A stretch of 26,217 nt of DNA, from the IMG/VR virus record IMGVR_UViG_3300023184_000461, positions 1 through 26,217 of that record; one strand, written 5' to 3'. Made by a program: the position numbers and the translations under genes. Source of the stretch: a virus. Position 1 is the first letter of the stretch. Each line of letters starts with the position of its first letter. The notes under the pieces are model-generated. The model had not been told where the DNA came from. It worked only from the letters and a program-made list of their open reading frames with translations, and did no database searches. Below, in pieces: positions 1 through 9,128 of this stretch.

Positions 1-2316
1 TGGGTATTCACCACTGTTTTTGATTGGAGATGATAACTTAGCTACGGCTACAAGATCTGATCCTGTATATAAACCAATAGTTGTAATGTATGGTGCTAAA
101 TATGAACCGGTGACATCCAAAGATGCACTATCTTGATAATTTAAGAAATCTGGTTTAACCGTTGGAATTCCATTTGTATTCGTATATTTTGATGTTTTTG
201 AAGTAATATATGCAACAACGTCAGAAAGAGTCTTACGTGTTGAAAATGGATTGATTAGTCGAGTATAATCATTAATACCCAACGATCCAATAAAGAACTT
301 CCACAAGATCTTTGCATCCTGAATAGAAACTTTTCCATCGCCATCAAAATCAAATTGTGACTCCAATCTGAATAATGTTGGTTTAAACGTAGCATATTGT
401 TGTTTTAATGTATATTGACCATATTCATAATATGTTGTATAGTATTCAAACAAACTACGTTCCGAATCAGATTCAATAACATATTCGTCCCAGAAAGTAG
501 AATCTTGATCAAAATTTGGATTTCCCGGTGTATTGATATCAACGATGTACAATAAAATCAAATTAATATCTCTAAAATCAACATCTCCGCTACCCAACAA
601 GTTAAATGGTGGGTTAGTAACATTCAATGCAGTTGGATTGGTACTAACATTAAATTCACCAGAGTCAACTACACAAATCACGGATTTTTCATTAATTGTA
701 TATTTGCTACTATAATCTATGGTGTATTTGTACTCGTAAGTATCGTTTGTAGACAACACATTTGTAAATTGGGATCCGGTATTTGAAAAAACAATTTCAC
801 CATTCTTGTAAAAAATATTTCCAGCATGATAATCTGTTCTCAATGAACTCAATGTAGAAATATATGCATGTCCTTTCATGTTTTGTAATACAGATTGTGG
901 TACAAGTGGTGTCACCACAAACGAATTACTTGAAGTAAAGTCTGTCAAAATCAACGGCGATCCAATCACAATCCCGGTATCACTAATAGCTACATCATAT
1001 CCATATGACATGTATGGATATCCAATTGATTTCTTTTTGTAATCATAAGTCACAGGTATAACAGATGATCCAGTCCTCTCTAACAAAATAAACTGTCCAT
1101 TTAAGACATGCGTATCATCATATGATTGACTAATAGAACTAGATATGTTGGCTTTAACCGCCAAGTCATTGCTTGATGATACACACCCTACAATAATATT
1201 GTTGTTAAATGTATCAACAGAAATTCCTAGTTTATTCTGTTTAATTGTGTTTACATCACCAATATACTTCTCAACCAAATCCCAATATACTTGTCCACTA
1301 TCAGCATAAATTCCATTTGCTTCAGGTGTGTTTACTGGACATTCTGTCTTTTTATAGATATATACAGCGCCTCTATCATACTGTGTTGTGGATCCACTGA
1401 ATTCATAATAACTGGCATCATATGGAGCACCAATTACAATTGTATCACCATTAATTTGAATATCCGAACCAAACCCATCATATGACTTTTTGACATAATT
1501 ATAAGAATTAACATCGTCAAATGGAACTTTTTGAGAACCGGTAATAGATGAAAACGTATGTGTTAATGACCAACCACCTGACGCACTTTCATACAAATAT
1601 ACTTTGGGGTTTTCTATAGAAACATCTTCAGAAACCAAAACTGAATTTGTTCCTGATTTATCAATTCGAACTATAGATCCAAAACTATTTCCTACTGTAG
1701 GAGAAGTAATATATGTGGTTGGTGATGCTGGAATTGATACACTATTAGATCCCGTAGTGTAACTATAAAAGTATACACGATCATATGCATTTGCACTTAT
1801 TGCAATATAATTTTTATTAACCGCAACGGAATGTCCAAATGTATTGTATGATGTGTTTATGGGAGATACTATCTTTGATACACTCAACAATGATGCCGAC
1901 AAAGAATACGCAACCGATGATGATGGATTCAATAAATATACATCTGTTAAACTATTATGTGAATATGACGTACCATCATACGATCCACTAAAATATTCAT
2001 CACCGACCACAAAAATATTGTTATACAAATCAAATGACAATCCATATCCATCTTTAATAACATTACCGCTCGTTCCACCACTACCACCACTACCACCTGT
2101 GCCTCCTGTACCAGACGTACCATACGCCTTCATAGACTGTGCAGTTCCATAATAAGTATAAATCCCTTGTGAAGCATTAAATCGATAAAGATCAATACTA
2201 CCCGTACCCTCTTGAGATGCATATTGTGGATTTGGATTTCCTATAGCTGCAAATTTACCATGGGCTTCTACCTTATATCCAAATAGTGTTACAGGTCCAA
2301 TCGTTCCATTATTCAT
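1..2316 (-). CDS. Partial giant fibre/adhesin-type structural protein: seven FG-GAP-like repeats plus dockerin-like calcium loops
   Basis: The gene runs off the left edge, so the C-terminus is missing and 772 residues are visible. The ATG at 2316 is supported by an in-frame TGA 6 nt upstream. Seven repeats of the FG-GAP type (FG-x-x-hydrophobic, then I-V-I-G-A/S-P-like) begin near residues 12, 91, 160, 212, 282, 363 and 438; the clearest is FGSDIQINGDTIVIGAP with a closing GAVYIYKK. This fits a seven-bladed integrin-alpha-type propeller. A Gly/Ser/Thr-rich linker (67-84) lies between blades 1 and 2. Residues 656-667 form a perfect EF-hand/dockerin loop (DFDGDGKVSIQD) and 572-583 a degenerate one (GSGDVDFRD). 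The last visible stretch (GLYTGSDLVAVAKLSSP) matches the C-terminus of the 2880-4136 protein. Role inferred: host-surface-binding fibre or baseplate appendage. Start, frame and domains are seen; function is inference. Confidence 0.8.
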   Translation of the reverse strand, partial: MNNGTIGPVTLFGYKVEAHGKFAAIGNPNPQYASQEGTGSIDLYRFNASQGIYTYYGTAQSMKAYGTSGTGGTGGSGGSGGTSGNVIKDGYGLSFDLYNNIFVVGDEYFSGSYDGTSYSHNSLTDVYLLNPSSSVAYSLSASLLSVSKIVSPINTSYNTFGHSVAVNKNYIAISANAYDRVYFYSYTTGSNSVSIPASPTTYITSPTVGNSFGSIVRIDKSGTNSVLVSEDVSIENPKVYLYESASGGWSLTHTFSSITGSQKVPFDDVNSYNYVKKSYDGFGSDIQINGDTIVIGAPYDASYYEFSGSTTQYDRGAVYIYKKTECPVNTPEANGIYADSGQVYWDLVEKYIGDVNTIKQNKLGISVDTFNNNIIVGCVSSSNDLAVKANISSSISQSYDDTHVLNGQFILLERTGSSVIPVTYDYKKKSIGYPYMSYGYDVAISDTGIVIGSPLILTDFTSSNSFVVTPLVPQSVLQNMKGHAYISTLSSLRTDYHAGNIFYKNGEIVFSNTGSQFTNVLSTNDTYEYKYTIDYSSKYTINEKSVICVVDSGEFNVSTNPTALNVTNPPFNLLGSGDVDFRDINLILLYIVDINTPGNPNFDQDSTFWDEYVIESDSERSLFEYYTTYYEYGQYTLKQQYATFKPTLFRLESQFDFDGDGKVSIQDAKILWKFFIGSLGINDYTRLINPFSTRKTLSDVVAYITSKTSKYTNTNGIPTVKPDFLNYQDSASLDVTGSYLAPYITTIGLYTGSDLVAVAKLSSPIKNSGEYP
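2065..2118 (-). repeat. Gly/Ser/Thr-rich coding repeat (flexible linker)
   Basis: This low-complexity stretch encodes residues 67-84 of the propeller-type protein, almost only Gly, Ser and Thr in the pattern GTGGTGGSGGSGG. On the plus strand it appears as repeated ccaccactacca units. It lies between the first and second FG-GAP-like blades and probably acts as a flexible or exposed loop. Such tandem codon repeats can vary in length between related phages. Confidence 0.7.
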
Positions 2317-2324
2317 AAATCAAT

Positions 2325-2813
2325 TCACAATGCTGAAGTTAAATCCACATAATTGATGAAATGTGTACCATCTACATATAAGTTTCCGTAGGTATCATCA
2401 AAAAATGTATAGACTTTATCCTTCGAATAATCAACAATCACAACTGAATCTCTTAAAATAGAATCACCAAAATAAATTCTTGGCAATGTTATTCTAATAC
2501 AACTATTCTGAAGAATCTTAATAACCTTATCGGTATCAGTAGTTTCTAATCCAAAATTTTGTGCAATATTATCATTGTAATATGCGTTTTTAACCACCTG
2601 ATACACCAACCGTTTATATGTGCCATTTTCATTTTGTTCGTCTGCAGTGACACCATACAACGCAGCTGATGCTGAATCATAAAAGTTGTAACTGCTGCTT
2701 ACAAAATATCCCTCTTCCACCGTTTGGACCGAACTGATTGAATTCAGTGACCACGATTTGTTTGATACAAACGGCGTATTAAATATTTCATTCGTTTGAA
2801 TGGGCTTGATCAT
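2325..2813 (-). CDS. Structural protein, fibre-module type (unknown function)
   Basis: 162 residues, no signal peptide or membrane segment. The C-terminal half has the series ITLPRIYFGDSI, then a strand-rich stretch, then TFFDDTYGNLYVDG. From memory, this IPR-x-x-FG ... DD-x-x-GNLY arrangement occurs inside larger virion proteins of T4-like marine phages, just ahead of a GNIFY-type module; here that second module is in the next gene (GNIFYKNGEIVF, about residue 499 of the 1-2316 product). The stop lies 8 nt before the start of that gene, so the two are surely co-transcribed, and they may be two halves of one composite fibre protein. The ATG is preceded 7 nt upstream by a TACTTATA motif. Coding status is firm; family assignment is recollection plus context. 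Confidence 0.7.
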   Translation of the reverse strand: MIKPIQTNEIFNTPFVSNKSWSLNSISSVQTVEEGYFVSSSYNFYDSASAALYGVTADEQNENGTYKRLVYQVVKNAYYNDNIAQNFGLETTDTDKVIKILQNSCIRITLPRIYFGDSILRDSVVIVDYSKDKVYTFFDDTYGNLYVDGTHFINYVDLTSAL

Positions 2814-2820
2814 CTTCTAT

Positions 2821-2828
2821 TATAAGTA
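2821..2828 (-). promoter_or_regulatory. TACTTATA start-proximal motif (candidate late promoter)
   Basis: The coding strand reads TATACTTATA, ending 7 nt before the ATG of the 162-residue structural gene, inside a 66-nt gap. It is one of six copies of TAYTTATA found just before minus-strand starts in this window. It could be a late promoter element for the gp55-like sigma factor, but the short distance to the start codon would give a leaderless or nearly leaderless mRNA. Motif seen; function inferred. Confidence 0.4.
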
Positions 2829-2879
2829 TAATCCAACAATAGATTTGATCACAATCCGATTGGATTTTAGATTAAACGA

Positions 2880-4136
2880 TTAAAAATCAAGTCGTACTTT
2901 AACCAAAAGTTCATTTGAAAATGTCTTTTGAGAAGGTCTACTTAATTTGGCGATTGCAACCAACTCGTTATTTCCATTGTACAAGCCAACAGATGTAGGA
3001 TAAACCTTCGGATCAGTCAAAAAGTCTGTTTGCTTGATATCACCACGTTGATGAATCTCTAATGTTACAGGATCTTGTACCGATGTTTGATATGAGAACG
3101 TAGGATTATTGGTATAGTTAAAATCACGGTTTTTAACACGTACAAAATAATGTCTAGATGGTACATACTCGCTTCGTCTAAGTCTCATATTGTCATCAGA
3201 CGCTCTAATAGCATTATATACAGCTTCTTTAAACAACTGGTTGTTCAAATATGTACCAGACGCAGGTGCATTTGTTCTTGCGTTATTAAGTGTATTTACA
3301 GACGGAATAGTAATGTTTGCATTAGAGGAAGCATCTCCTCCTCCAGCGGAAGTCATCAAAACATTATTTAAAAACTCACAATTCAAAACCACTGTACCCG
3401 ATTTTGGAAATATAATACCTACTCCAGTGTTTGGATGATATTGTGCAACTGATTTTGCGCCGGTGTAATTTGATGTTCCAGTTAACAATCCGGTTGCATT
3501 ACCTGAATAATCATTGTATGTTGCTTCTCCGGTAGTTTCGTCATAATTACCTAAAATCAAATTGTAATATGTAGATGAACCACTACTTTGATTTGTAATA
3601 CTAGAATCATCAATCAAACGAACATACTGACCGCTTACATCATTTTCCAAAGTTATTTGAAATTGTCCAGCATCAATTCCATCTCTAATCTTTTGAGAAT
3701 TATAAGATAAAACAATAAAGTCTGTACTTAACGATACACTAGAAACCGTAGTTGAACCAATAGCTTGTGACTTCACTGAAAAAGTTTCACCATTATTAAG
3801 AGAATTTACATATTGTGTATAAATTGCCTTAGTAGGTGCTGCTTGAATGTTTGTATATTCATCATAACTAACACCAAATCCATTAATATTGCCATAAGCA
3901 ACACTTAAAATAACGTCGTTAGAACTTGATGTAGCAGAAACGCTAGGATATACATCCAAATAGTAATAACCATTATATAAGTCAAATCTATTTGATCCGG
4001 AGATTACTGCTTGCAAACTACCTGTTGCAACCTGATTTTGGACTTGATATACGGAACCGTTATTGAAAATTCCGGTTGATACTTTTGTAGATCTTCCTAC
4101 GACAATATCAGACTGTTCAAATTGTTTATAGATCAT
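2880..4136 (-). CDS. Virion structural/fibre protein with conserved C-terminal attachment-type module
   Basis: 418 residues, beta-rich, Ser/Thr/Asn-rich, no signal peptide. The C-terminal 120 residues carry a recognisable series: RRSEYVPSRHYFVRVKNRDF, then NYTNNPTF, then YPTSVGLYNGNNELVAIAKL and a terminal LLVKVRLDF. To my recollection this combination marks a family of virion structural proteins common in T4-like cyanophages and pelagiphages. The same C-terminal motif recurs in the partial 1-2316 protein (GLYTGSDLVAVAKLSSP), so the two are modular relatives. The gene follows the 4140-4772 gene with a 3-nt gap, in one operon. Role inferred: baseplate-proximal fibre or adhesin. The N-terminal 270 residues have no motif I recognise. 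No ribosome binding site is obvious. Confidence 0.75.
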   Translation of the reverse strand: MIYKQFEQSDIVVGRSTKVSTGIFNNGSVYQVQNQVATGSLQAVISGSNRFDLYNGYYYLDVYPSVSATSSSNDVILSVAYGNINGFGVSYDEYTNIQAAPTKAIYTQYVNSLNNGETFSVKSQAIGSTTVSSVSLSTDFIVLSYNSQKIRDGIDAGQFQITLENDVSGQYVRLIDDSSITNQSSGSSTYYNLILGNYDETTGEATYNDYSGNATGLLTGTSNYTGAKSVAQYHPNTGVGIIFPKSGTVVLNCEFLNNVLMTSAGGGDASSNANITIPSVNTLNNARTNAPASGTYLNNQLFKEAVYNAIRASDDNMRLRRSEYVPSRHYFVRVKNRDFNYTNNPTFSYQTSVQDPVTLEIHQRGDIKQTDFLTDPKVYPTSVGLYNGNNELVAIAKLSRPSQKTFSNELLVKVRLDF

Positions 4137-4139
4137 ATG

Positions 4140-4772
4140 TTAGGAAATTCTTACAGTAACAGGGATAACAACCGTTCCACCGCTTTCATTACCGACCACG
4201 GTAATTGTAGCAGATGTTGTAACTGTTAATGATGTATTTGGCACAAACTTAAATCGATTACCAACAACCACTTGGGAACTAGTACTAATCAAATCATTGG
4301 CAAACGATGGAACAGTACTTGTAGTAGTATTTGCAGCATTTGTTTGATCAACGATCAACGTACCAATTTTCTTATTAGACAAAATAGCAGTATATCCAAG
4401 TGTAAGGTTATATGCTGGATTAGTCGTTGGTGAAATCACATTATCAGATTTATTATCTTTTTGAACGTCAATTGATTGAATATTCAAACTAATGACTGGA
4501 ATTGATGTTACGCCTTGTGCGAGAGTAACCAATTTATATTTCATTGACTGAGTTTCATCAGACAGTGGTTGAAATACAGGTGTATTTCTAATAGCAATAT
4601 CATAATATGCACTACCCTGTGGATGGTTTGGATTGTACAAACTATAGTCAACTTCATCATCTGCCAATGCAAATGACGTAATATTTAGATTGCCAGTCTG
4701 AGCAAGAAGTTCTCTCCCTCTTTTCGTAAGGACCGCATCCACAGTAATTGATTTGTTATCGACGTATGCCAT
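4140..4772 (-). CDS. Conserved phage virion structural protein
   Basis: 210 residues. The N-terminus (MAYVDNKSITVDAVLTKRG, then RELLAQTG, then FALADDEVDYSLYN) matches, from memory, a conserved family of uncharacterised structural proteins in T4-like aquatic phages that is encoded among baseplate and fibre genes. The middle part (MKYKLVTLAQGVTSIPVI) is also typical. The C-terminal third is Thr/Val-rich and beta-type, ending in repeated TVTTSATITVVG-like strands that suggest an Ig-like fold. It begins 52 nt after the stop of the 1428-residue protein and has a TACTTATA motif 13 nt before its ATG, so it may start its own transcript with the two or three genes downstream. Specific function unknown. 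Confidence 0.75.
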   Translation of the reverse strand: MAYVDNKSITVDAVLTKRGRELLAQTGNLNITSFALADDEVDYSLYNPNHPQGSAYYDIAIRNTPVFQPLSDETQSMKYKLVTLAQGVTSIPVISLNIQSIDVQKDNKSDNVISPTTNPAYNLTLGYTAILSNKKIGTLIVDQTNAANTTTSTVPSFANDLISTSSQVVVGNRFKFVPNTSLTVTTSATITVVGNESGGTVVIPVTVRIS

Positions 4773-4785
4773 ATATGTGTTTGTT

Positions 4786-4793
4786 TATAAGTA
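4786..4793 (-). promoter_or_regulatory. TACTTATA start-proximal motif (candidate late promoter)
   Basis: The coding strand reads CAATACTTATAAAC, ending 13 nt before the ATG at 4772, in a 52-nt gap between two structural genes. TATAAACA here also matches the T4 late consensus TATAAATA at 7 of 8 positions. It is part of the six-member TAYTTATA set. Confidence 0.4.
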
Positions 4794-4824
4794 TTGTTTT
4801 AACTGTCTTTTTGTTTATTATTTT

Positions 4825-7800
4825 TTATTGAACTGTCAAAACTCCGTTATTTCCTGTAGAGACAGATGTGTTGGTTATTACCGTACTTACTATTGGTAAA
4901 CTTTTATCTGGATTTCCACAACTATCTACAGTATAGTTACTGGTTTGTTTTGATTTAACAAAATATCCATATTTAACACTATCATTAGCAATTACCTTAA
5001 ATAAATCCCAACGAATCGGATTGTGTCTAGTTCCCAAAAAGTTTTGTGTCGATCCACGAAATGGATTTCCTATCGTATATGAATACAAATCATACGTTTT
5101 CTTTGGTGTAACAACTAGTTTATTTAAAATTTTAGTATAAGACACGACAGAATTATTGGTTCCATATTCCGATACAGATGAACTAAATGGAATCATCCAA
5201 GTAAAATGTGGTACAGATTCAGATACATCATTACTTCTATAGGTAGCGTCAAATGATCCGTTAATAACATTAGTATCAAAATACATAATACCATAATCAG
5301 TACCAGTGTATAATTCACTATTTACCCACAATTCTTCATAAGATGTCACATCGTTAATATAAGAATATCCTCCTTGAAAATTCTGAAAATTATTATTGAG
5401 GATTAACGAACCAGTCTGTGGGAATATTAAGATTGGTTTCTTATCCACAAACTGTTGATAAGAACTTGAATTTTCTGTTTGGATTTGATCATTTCTGTAT
5501 ACAGTAATATTTGCAGCCGAACACGAATTTATCAAATGAGTCAATTCAAATGACTCTTCGTTAATAGAAACTTCAATTGGTTTAGATGGAAATTTAATTC
5601 TCTCCAAAATTGTTGGTTCAATTAAAATACCCGACAACAAAATATTACGAGCAGCAATAACATTACGAATTGATTCAAAAATACTTGAATCAAAATACAA
5701 TTTATAAATACTCGTAAATTCTTGATAAAGAATACGTCCACTGTATGTTGGTGATCCAGAAGAATAATACGCTGCACGCATGTCTTCAAGAAGTGAGTAA
5801 CTTGACGAAAACTCTTGACGTGGGTCTCCCAACTCACTCAATACATTTGTATCGCCAAAATATCTTAAAATCTCTTCGTTCTTACTAGATACCGGAGACA
5901 TAAACACACCAATTAAAGGAGAATCAGTATCATTGTCAAACGATGTGCTCTTATCAAACGGAGTTAAAGCAGATAAATTTTGATGATTTTTAATTGAAAT
6001 CTTATTGTTCCATAACAGATTTGGACCATAGCCAGATAATCTATATGATTGATTAACATTATATTGAATAAAGTTATAAGGAAATGCAGATGATGATTCT
6101 CCTAAACATATATTTGCGTATGGATACAATGAACTGGTTGGGTAATTTCCAGAATACATTGATCGAATAACTAATGTGTCATCATATAAATCCGGATTAT
6201 TTTCCAAAGAACTATATGTTGTATCCGAACTAACATCTTTACTTGGAATATTATATAGATAACATGTTAATGTTCCAGTGATTGATTCATATTGATACGT
6301 TTGAAGTGACGTACTTAACGATCTAGGATAATTGTAAGCTAAACGTAAATATAAATTGTTTCTAATATCGTTATAATTTGATTCATAATACGAATCGAAG
6401 TTATTTGCATGTTCCTTAAAGTTATTGTCAGTTATAGGAACCGTCCACAAATTCAATTTATCAATCGATCCGCTAAATTGTGTAGAACCCAATTTTAAAA
6501 ACGGTAATGTTCCATCGGTAAATGATACGTTCTGATCATATTCAAATATATCAGATGTAATTGAACGCAACCTATTATCACCTTCTTCATTGATTTCAAC
6601 AAATAAATCATATTTCGTTGGTATTTCATTGACATCCAATGAACCAGTATACAACGATGATGGATCGTTTTTACGAACCATAACACTATAAACATTTCCA
6701 TCAAATATTGGCAATAAGTCAGAAGAAAGTTCAGAGTCACCAATTTTAAATATAATTTTACCATTATTACTTAACGACTCTTTATAGGCATAAATTCTAT
6801 AATCATACTGTGAGGATGAGTCTGGAAACTTTCTTAATAAATCAATTTGACTTTGTTGAGCATAAGTCTTGCTGTAATTGTTACTAAATGCAAACTTAAA
6901 TTCAACTGTTTGCACCGAACTTGTATACGGTGTTAAAACATATGACTGAGTTGACATATTCAACAAATAAGAGTGTTTATCGAATGTGTACAATGATTGT
7001 GATACGTCTGAATATGCACCAAATTCACGAACGTTAATAATATTTGTTGGCACTCCATAACACGCCAACAACAATTTAACGCCCTCAACTGTACCTTTAG
7101 CTTTCAATATCGCAGGTAAACTATTTAAAATTCTATTGTTAATGATATTTGTTTTATCAGAAACCGAAGCATAATTTGTTCCTGCAATATAGTTACTATC
7201 CAAGTTAACATCATTTACTGACGATTGCATTTTCCATCCAAATGATGCCAACATACCATCCAAAATATTATTTGGAATGAAAGTATCCGTTCCCGTTACG
7301 TTATATGACAACATCGGGAATTTATCAATGTAAATATAAATGTTATCAAAATGATGACCGATCATTGATAAGAAAATCAAAAAGTCATCGTTATGTGAAT
7401 CTGATAACAAATAAGATGGTAAATTATTTATTAAACTGTCACGGTTATTTCTATCATATTCATCAGCCGCATCTTCATATGATTGTGGAAATCTATTTAT
7501 ATTGTTATATAAACTGTTAATCCACAAATAATATTCATACCCGTCAAAAGACAATTTAATATCATTAATCTCCCGATTTAATGTTTCAATTTTTTGTACA
7601 GTGTACTGATCCGAATAAGGTGCAGCATTTAAAGATGATATTGAAGCAAGTTTATTATTAATCGACGTTAACTTATTTTTATATATTATGATACGAGTTT
7701 TTGCAGATGAATACACTACAAAGTTTTCAAAGTTAGTATAATCTACATCAATTGTCGAAAATCTTTGTTTTAAAATTAAATCAATATCCTCTGACTTTGA

Positions 7801-9111
7801 TATATCTGACTCCGAGTAATTTACAGACAATGATGTCTTTTTATCATTGACCTTCAAATTAACATTTGCAGGTTTGATAGTAAAGGTGTTGTATTTTGAC
7901 GTTGTTGTTAAAACAACATTTTGTACGATTGGAGCCAACGATGTATTAGTAATCCAAAATGTACTGTTAATTCCTATCGTATTTGGCAACTGTTCTTGTA
8001 ACTTTAACACCAATGTTCCGTCTGAAAATACTTTAAATGACAAAATCTTAATCGTTAAATTTTGTCCAAAGTTAATTGAATTTTTTAACGGACCAATATA
8101 CTTCTTATCATACTCAATCTTAATATCAGCCAAATACTGTTGAATCTGTTGATTGAAAACTGCGTACAAATATGAATAACATGTTAATGTATCATTGTTA
8201 TCAATATCATGTATGTTCTTCAGTCGTATCTTAATTGTTTCAGATACAATGGTATCTAAAATACGTGAATATTGATCATATGAATAACATTCAGCATAAT
8301 TTTCATAGAGAAATGTTTTGATATAATCGGCAATACCAATAAATTTAATATCTTTTGATATACTGTTAGTTGCATTTGATGGAATAATGAAACCGTTATA
8401 AATCTCATTCATCAACTTGTATAACCCTTCACCACCAACTACAGAATATGCTTTATCAAATGTACTTAAGATATCATCAGGAGTTACATTTACAAAGTTA
8501 AGCAAATATGTTTGTTTAAGATAATATTCAAAATATGGAATAATATCTCTTGCTTCAATCTTACCGCTTACATAACAATCATATTCACTTTTAAAATCGA
8601 TCTTATCTTGATCATTGAAATTTTCTTTTTCAAGAATCAATGATGTTTTTATTTCTTTTCGTGACGGAGAAATCTGTTTAATAACCAAACATTGTTTGTC
8701 ATATGTACCCACAATGTTTGACAAAAAGTTGTATACAACTCGATAACTACCATTTTGAATTCCATATATTGCCAAATCCAAACGAGGATTCAATAAAATT
8801 TTTGCATTTTCATACAATGTAAACGTAGGAATAAATTCATTATACGTTACCGAAATTGTATTATTTTTAATATCCTGATATTCAACATTACGTGATTGAT
8901 AAGTATCATCTTGGTATACAGGTTGCCACAAGTTAAGATTTTCTTGAGAATCAAATACTGACAATTCAATATAATCATCAATTTGTGATCCATAAAACCT
9001 TTCTGGTGACGGTGGAACCTTCTTCATCAAAGAAGAAATTTCAGCAGGAAAATAAGATGAACTATTTACCTGATCTACATAATCAGTTGTAGTTGGAAAA
9101 GGATATGCCAT
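4825..9111 (-). CDS. Very large baseplate/tail protein: tail-protein-I-like core plus lectin-type domain
   Basis: 1428 residues, the largest gene in the window. Order of parts: an N-terminal region with PPSPERFYGSQIDDYIELSVF; a possible coiled coil near residues 470-530; a conserved segment near 590-690 (NILDGMLASFGW, then SLPAILKAKGTVEGVKLLLA, then CYGVP) that resembles the phage tail protein I / baseplate-wedge family, where the usual pattern is 'LP.ILK.KGT..GL..LL..YGIP'; then about residues 715-905, a concanavalin/LamG-like beta-sandwich pattern (QTVEFKFAF ... VYSVMVRK ... GSIDKLNLWTVPI ... FKEHANNF). The remaining 500 residues are beta-rich and unrecognised. It lies directly after the PA14-like gene in the gp25-gp6 cluster, so a gp7-like wedge or fibre-attachment role is likely. 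The lectin-type domain may bind surface glycan or hold partner fibres. Confidence 0.8.
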   Translation of the reverse strand: MAYPFPTTTDYVDQVNSSSYFPAEISSLMKKVPPSPERFYGSQIDDYIELSVFDSQENLNLWQPVYQDDTYQSRNVEYQDIKNNTISVTYNEFIPTFTLYENAKILLNPRLDLAIYGIQNGSYRVVYNFLSNIVGTYDKQCLVIKQISPSRKEIKTSLILEKENFNDQDKIDFKSEYDCYVSGKIEARDIIPYFEYYLKQTYLLNFVNVTPDDILSTFDKAYSVVGGEGLYKLMNEIYNGFIIPSNATNSISKDIKFIGIADYIKTFLYENYAECYSYDQYSRILDTIVSETIKIRLKNIHDIDNNDTLTCYSYLYAVFNQQIQQYLADIKIEYDKKYIGPLKNSINFGQNLTIKILSFKVFSDGTLVLKLQEQLPNTIGINSTFWITNTSLAPIVQNVVLTTTSKYNTFTIKPANVNLKVNDKKTSLSVNYSESDISKSEDIDLILKQRFSTIDVDYTNFENFVVYSSAKTRIIIYKNKLTSINNKLASISSLNAAPYSDQYTVQKIETLNREINDIKLSFDGYEYYLWINSLYNNINRFPQSYEDAADEYDRNNRDSLINNLPSYLLSDSHNDDFLIFLSMIGHHFDNIYIYIDKFPMLSYNVTGTDTFIPNNILDGMLASFGWKMQSSVNDVNLDSNYIAGTNYASVSDKTNIINNRILNSLPAILKAKGTVEGVKLLLACYGVPTNIINVREFGAYSDVSQSLYTFDKHSYLLNMSTQSYVLTPYTSSVQTVEFKFAFSNNYSKTYAQQSQIDLLRKFPDSSSQYDYRIYAYKESLSNNGKIIFKIGDSELSSDLLPIFDGNVYSVMVRKNDPSSLYTGSLDVNEIPTKYDLFVEINEEGDNRLRSITSDIFEYDQNVSFTDGTLPFLKLGSTQFSGSIDKLNLWTVPITDNNFKEHANNFDSYYESNYNDIRNNLYLRLAYNYPRSLSTSLQTYQYESITGTLTCYLYNIPSKDVSSDTTYSSLENNPDLYDDTLVIRSMYSGNYPTSSLYPYANICLGESSSAFPYNFIQYNVNQSYRLSGYGPNLLWNNKISIKNHQNLSALTPFDKSTSFDNDTDSPLIGVFMSPVSSKNEEILRYFGDTNVLSELGDPRQEFSSSYSLLEDMRAAYYSSGSPTYSGRILYQEFTSIYKLYFDSSIFESIRNVIAARNILLSGILIEPTILERIKFPSKPIEVSINEESFELTHLINSCSAANITVYRNDQIQTENSSSYQQFVDKKPILIFPQTGSLILNNNFQNFQGGYSYINDVTSYEELWVNSELYTGTDYGIMYFDTNVINGSFDATYRSNDVSESVPHFTWMIPFSSSVSEYGTNNSVVSYTKILNKLVVTPKKTYDLYSYTIGNPFRGSTQNFLGTRHNPIRWDLFKVIANDSVKYGYFVKSKQTSNYTVDSCGNPDKSLPIVSTVITNTSVSTGNNGVLTVQ

Positions 9112-9128
9112 ATGACTATGAATATATA

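Noticed and set aside
2853-2866. Small inverted repeat (AATCC GATT GGATT) after the 2880-4136 gene
   Set aside because: Only a 5-bp stem and no T-run follows on the minus strand, so it is not a credible terminator.
3150-3438. Two overlapping plus-strand frames of 73 and 82 residues
   Set aside because: Both lie inside the conserved C-terminal part of the 2880-4136 structural gene and are Ile/Ser-rich reverse translations of it.
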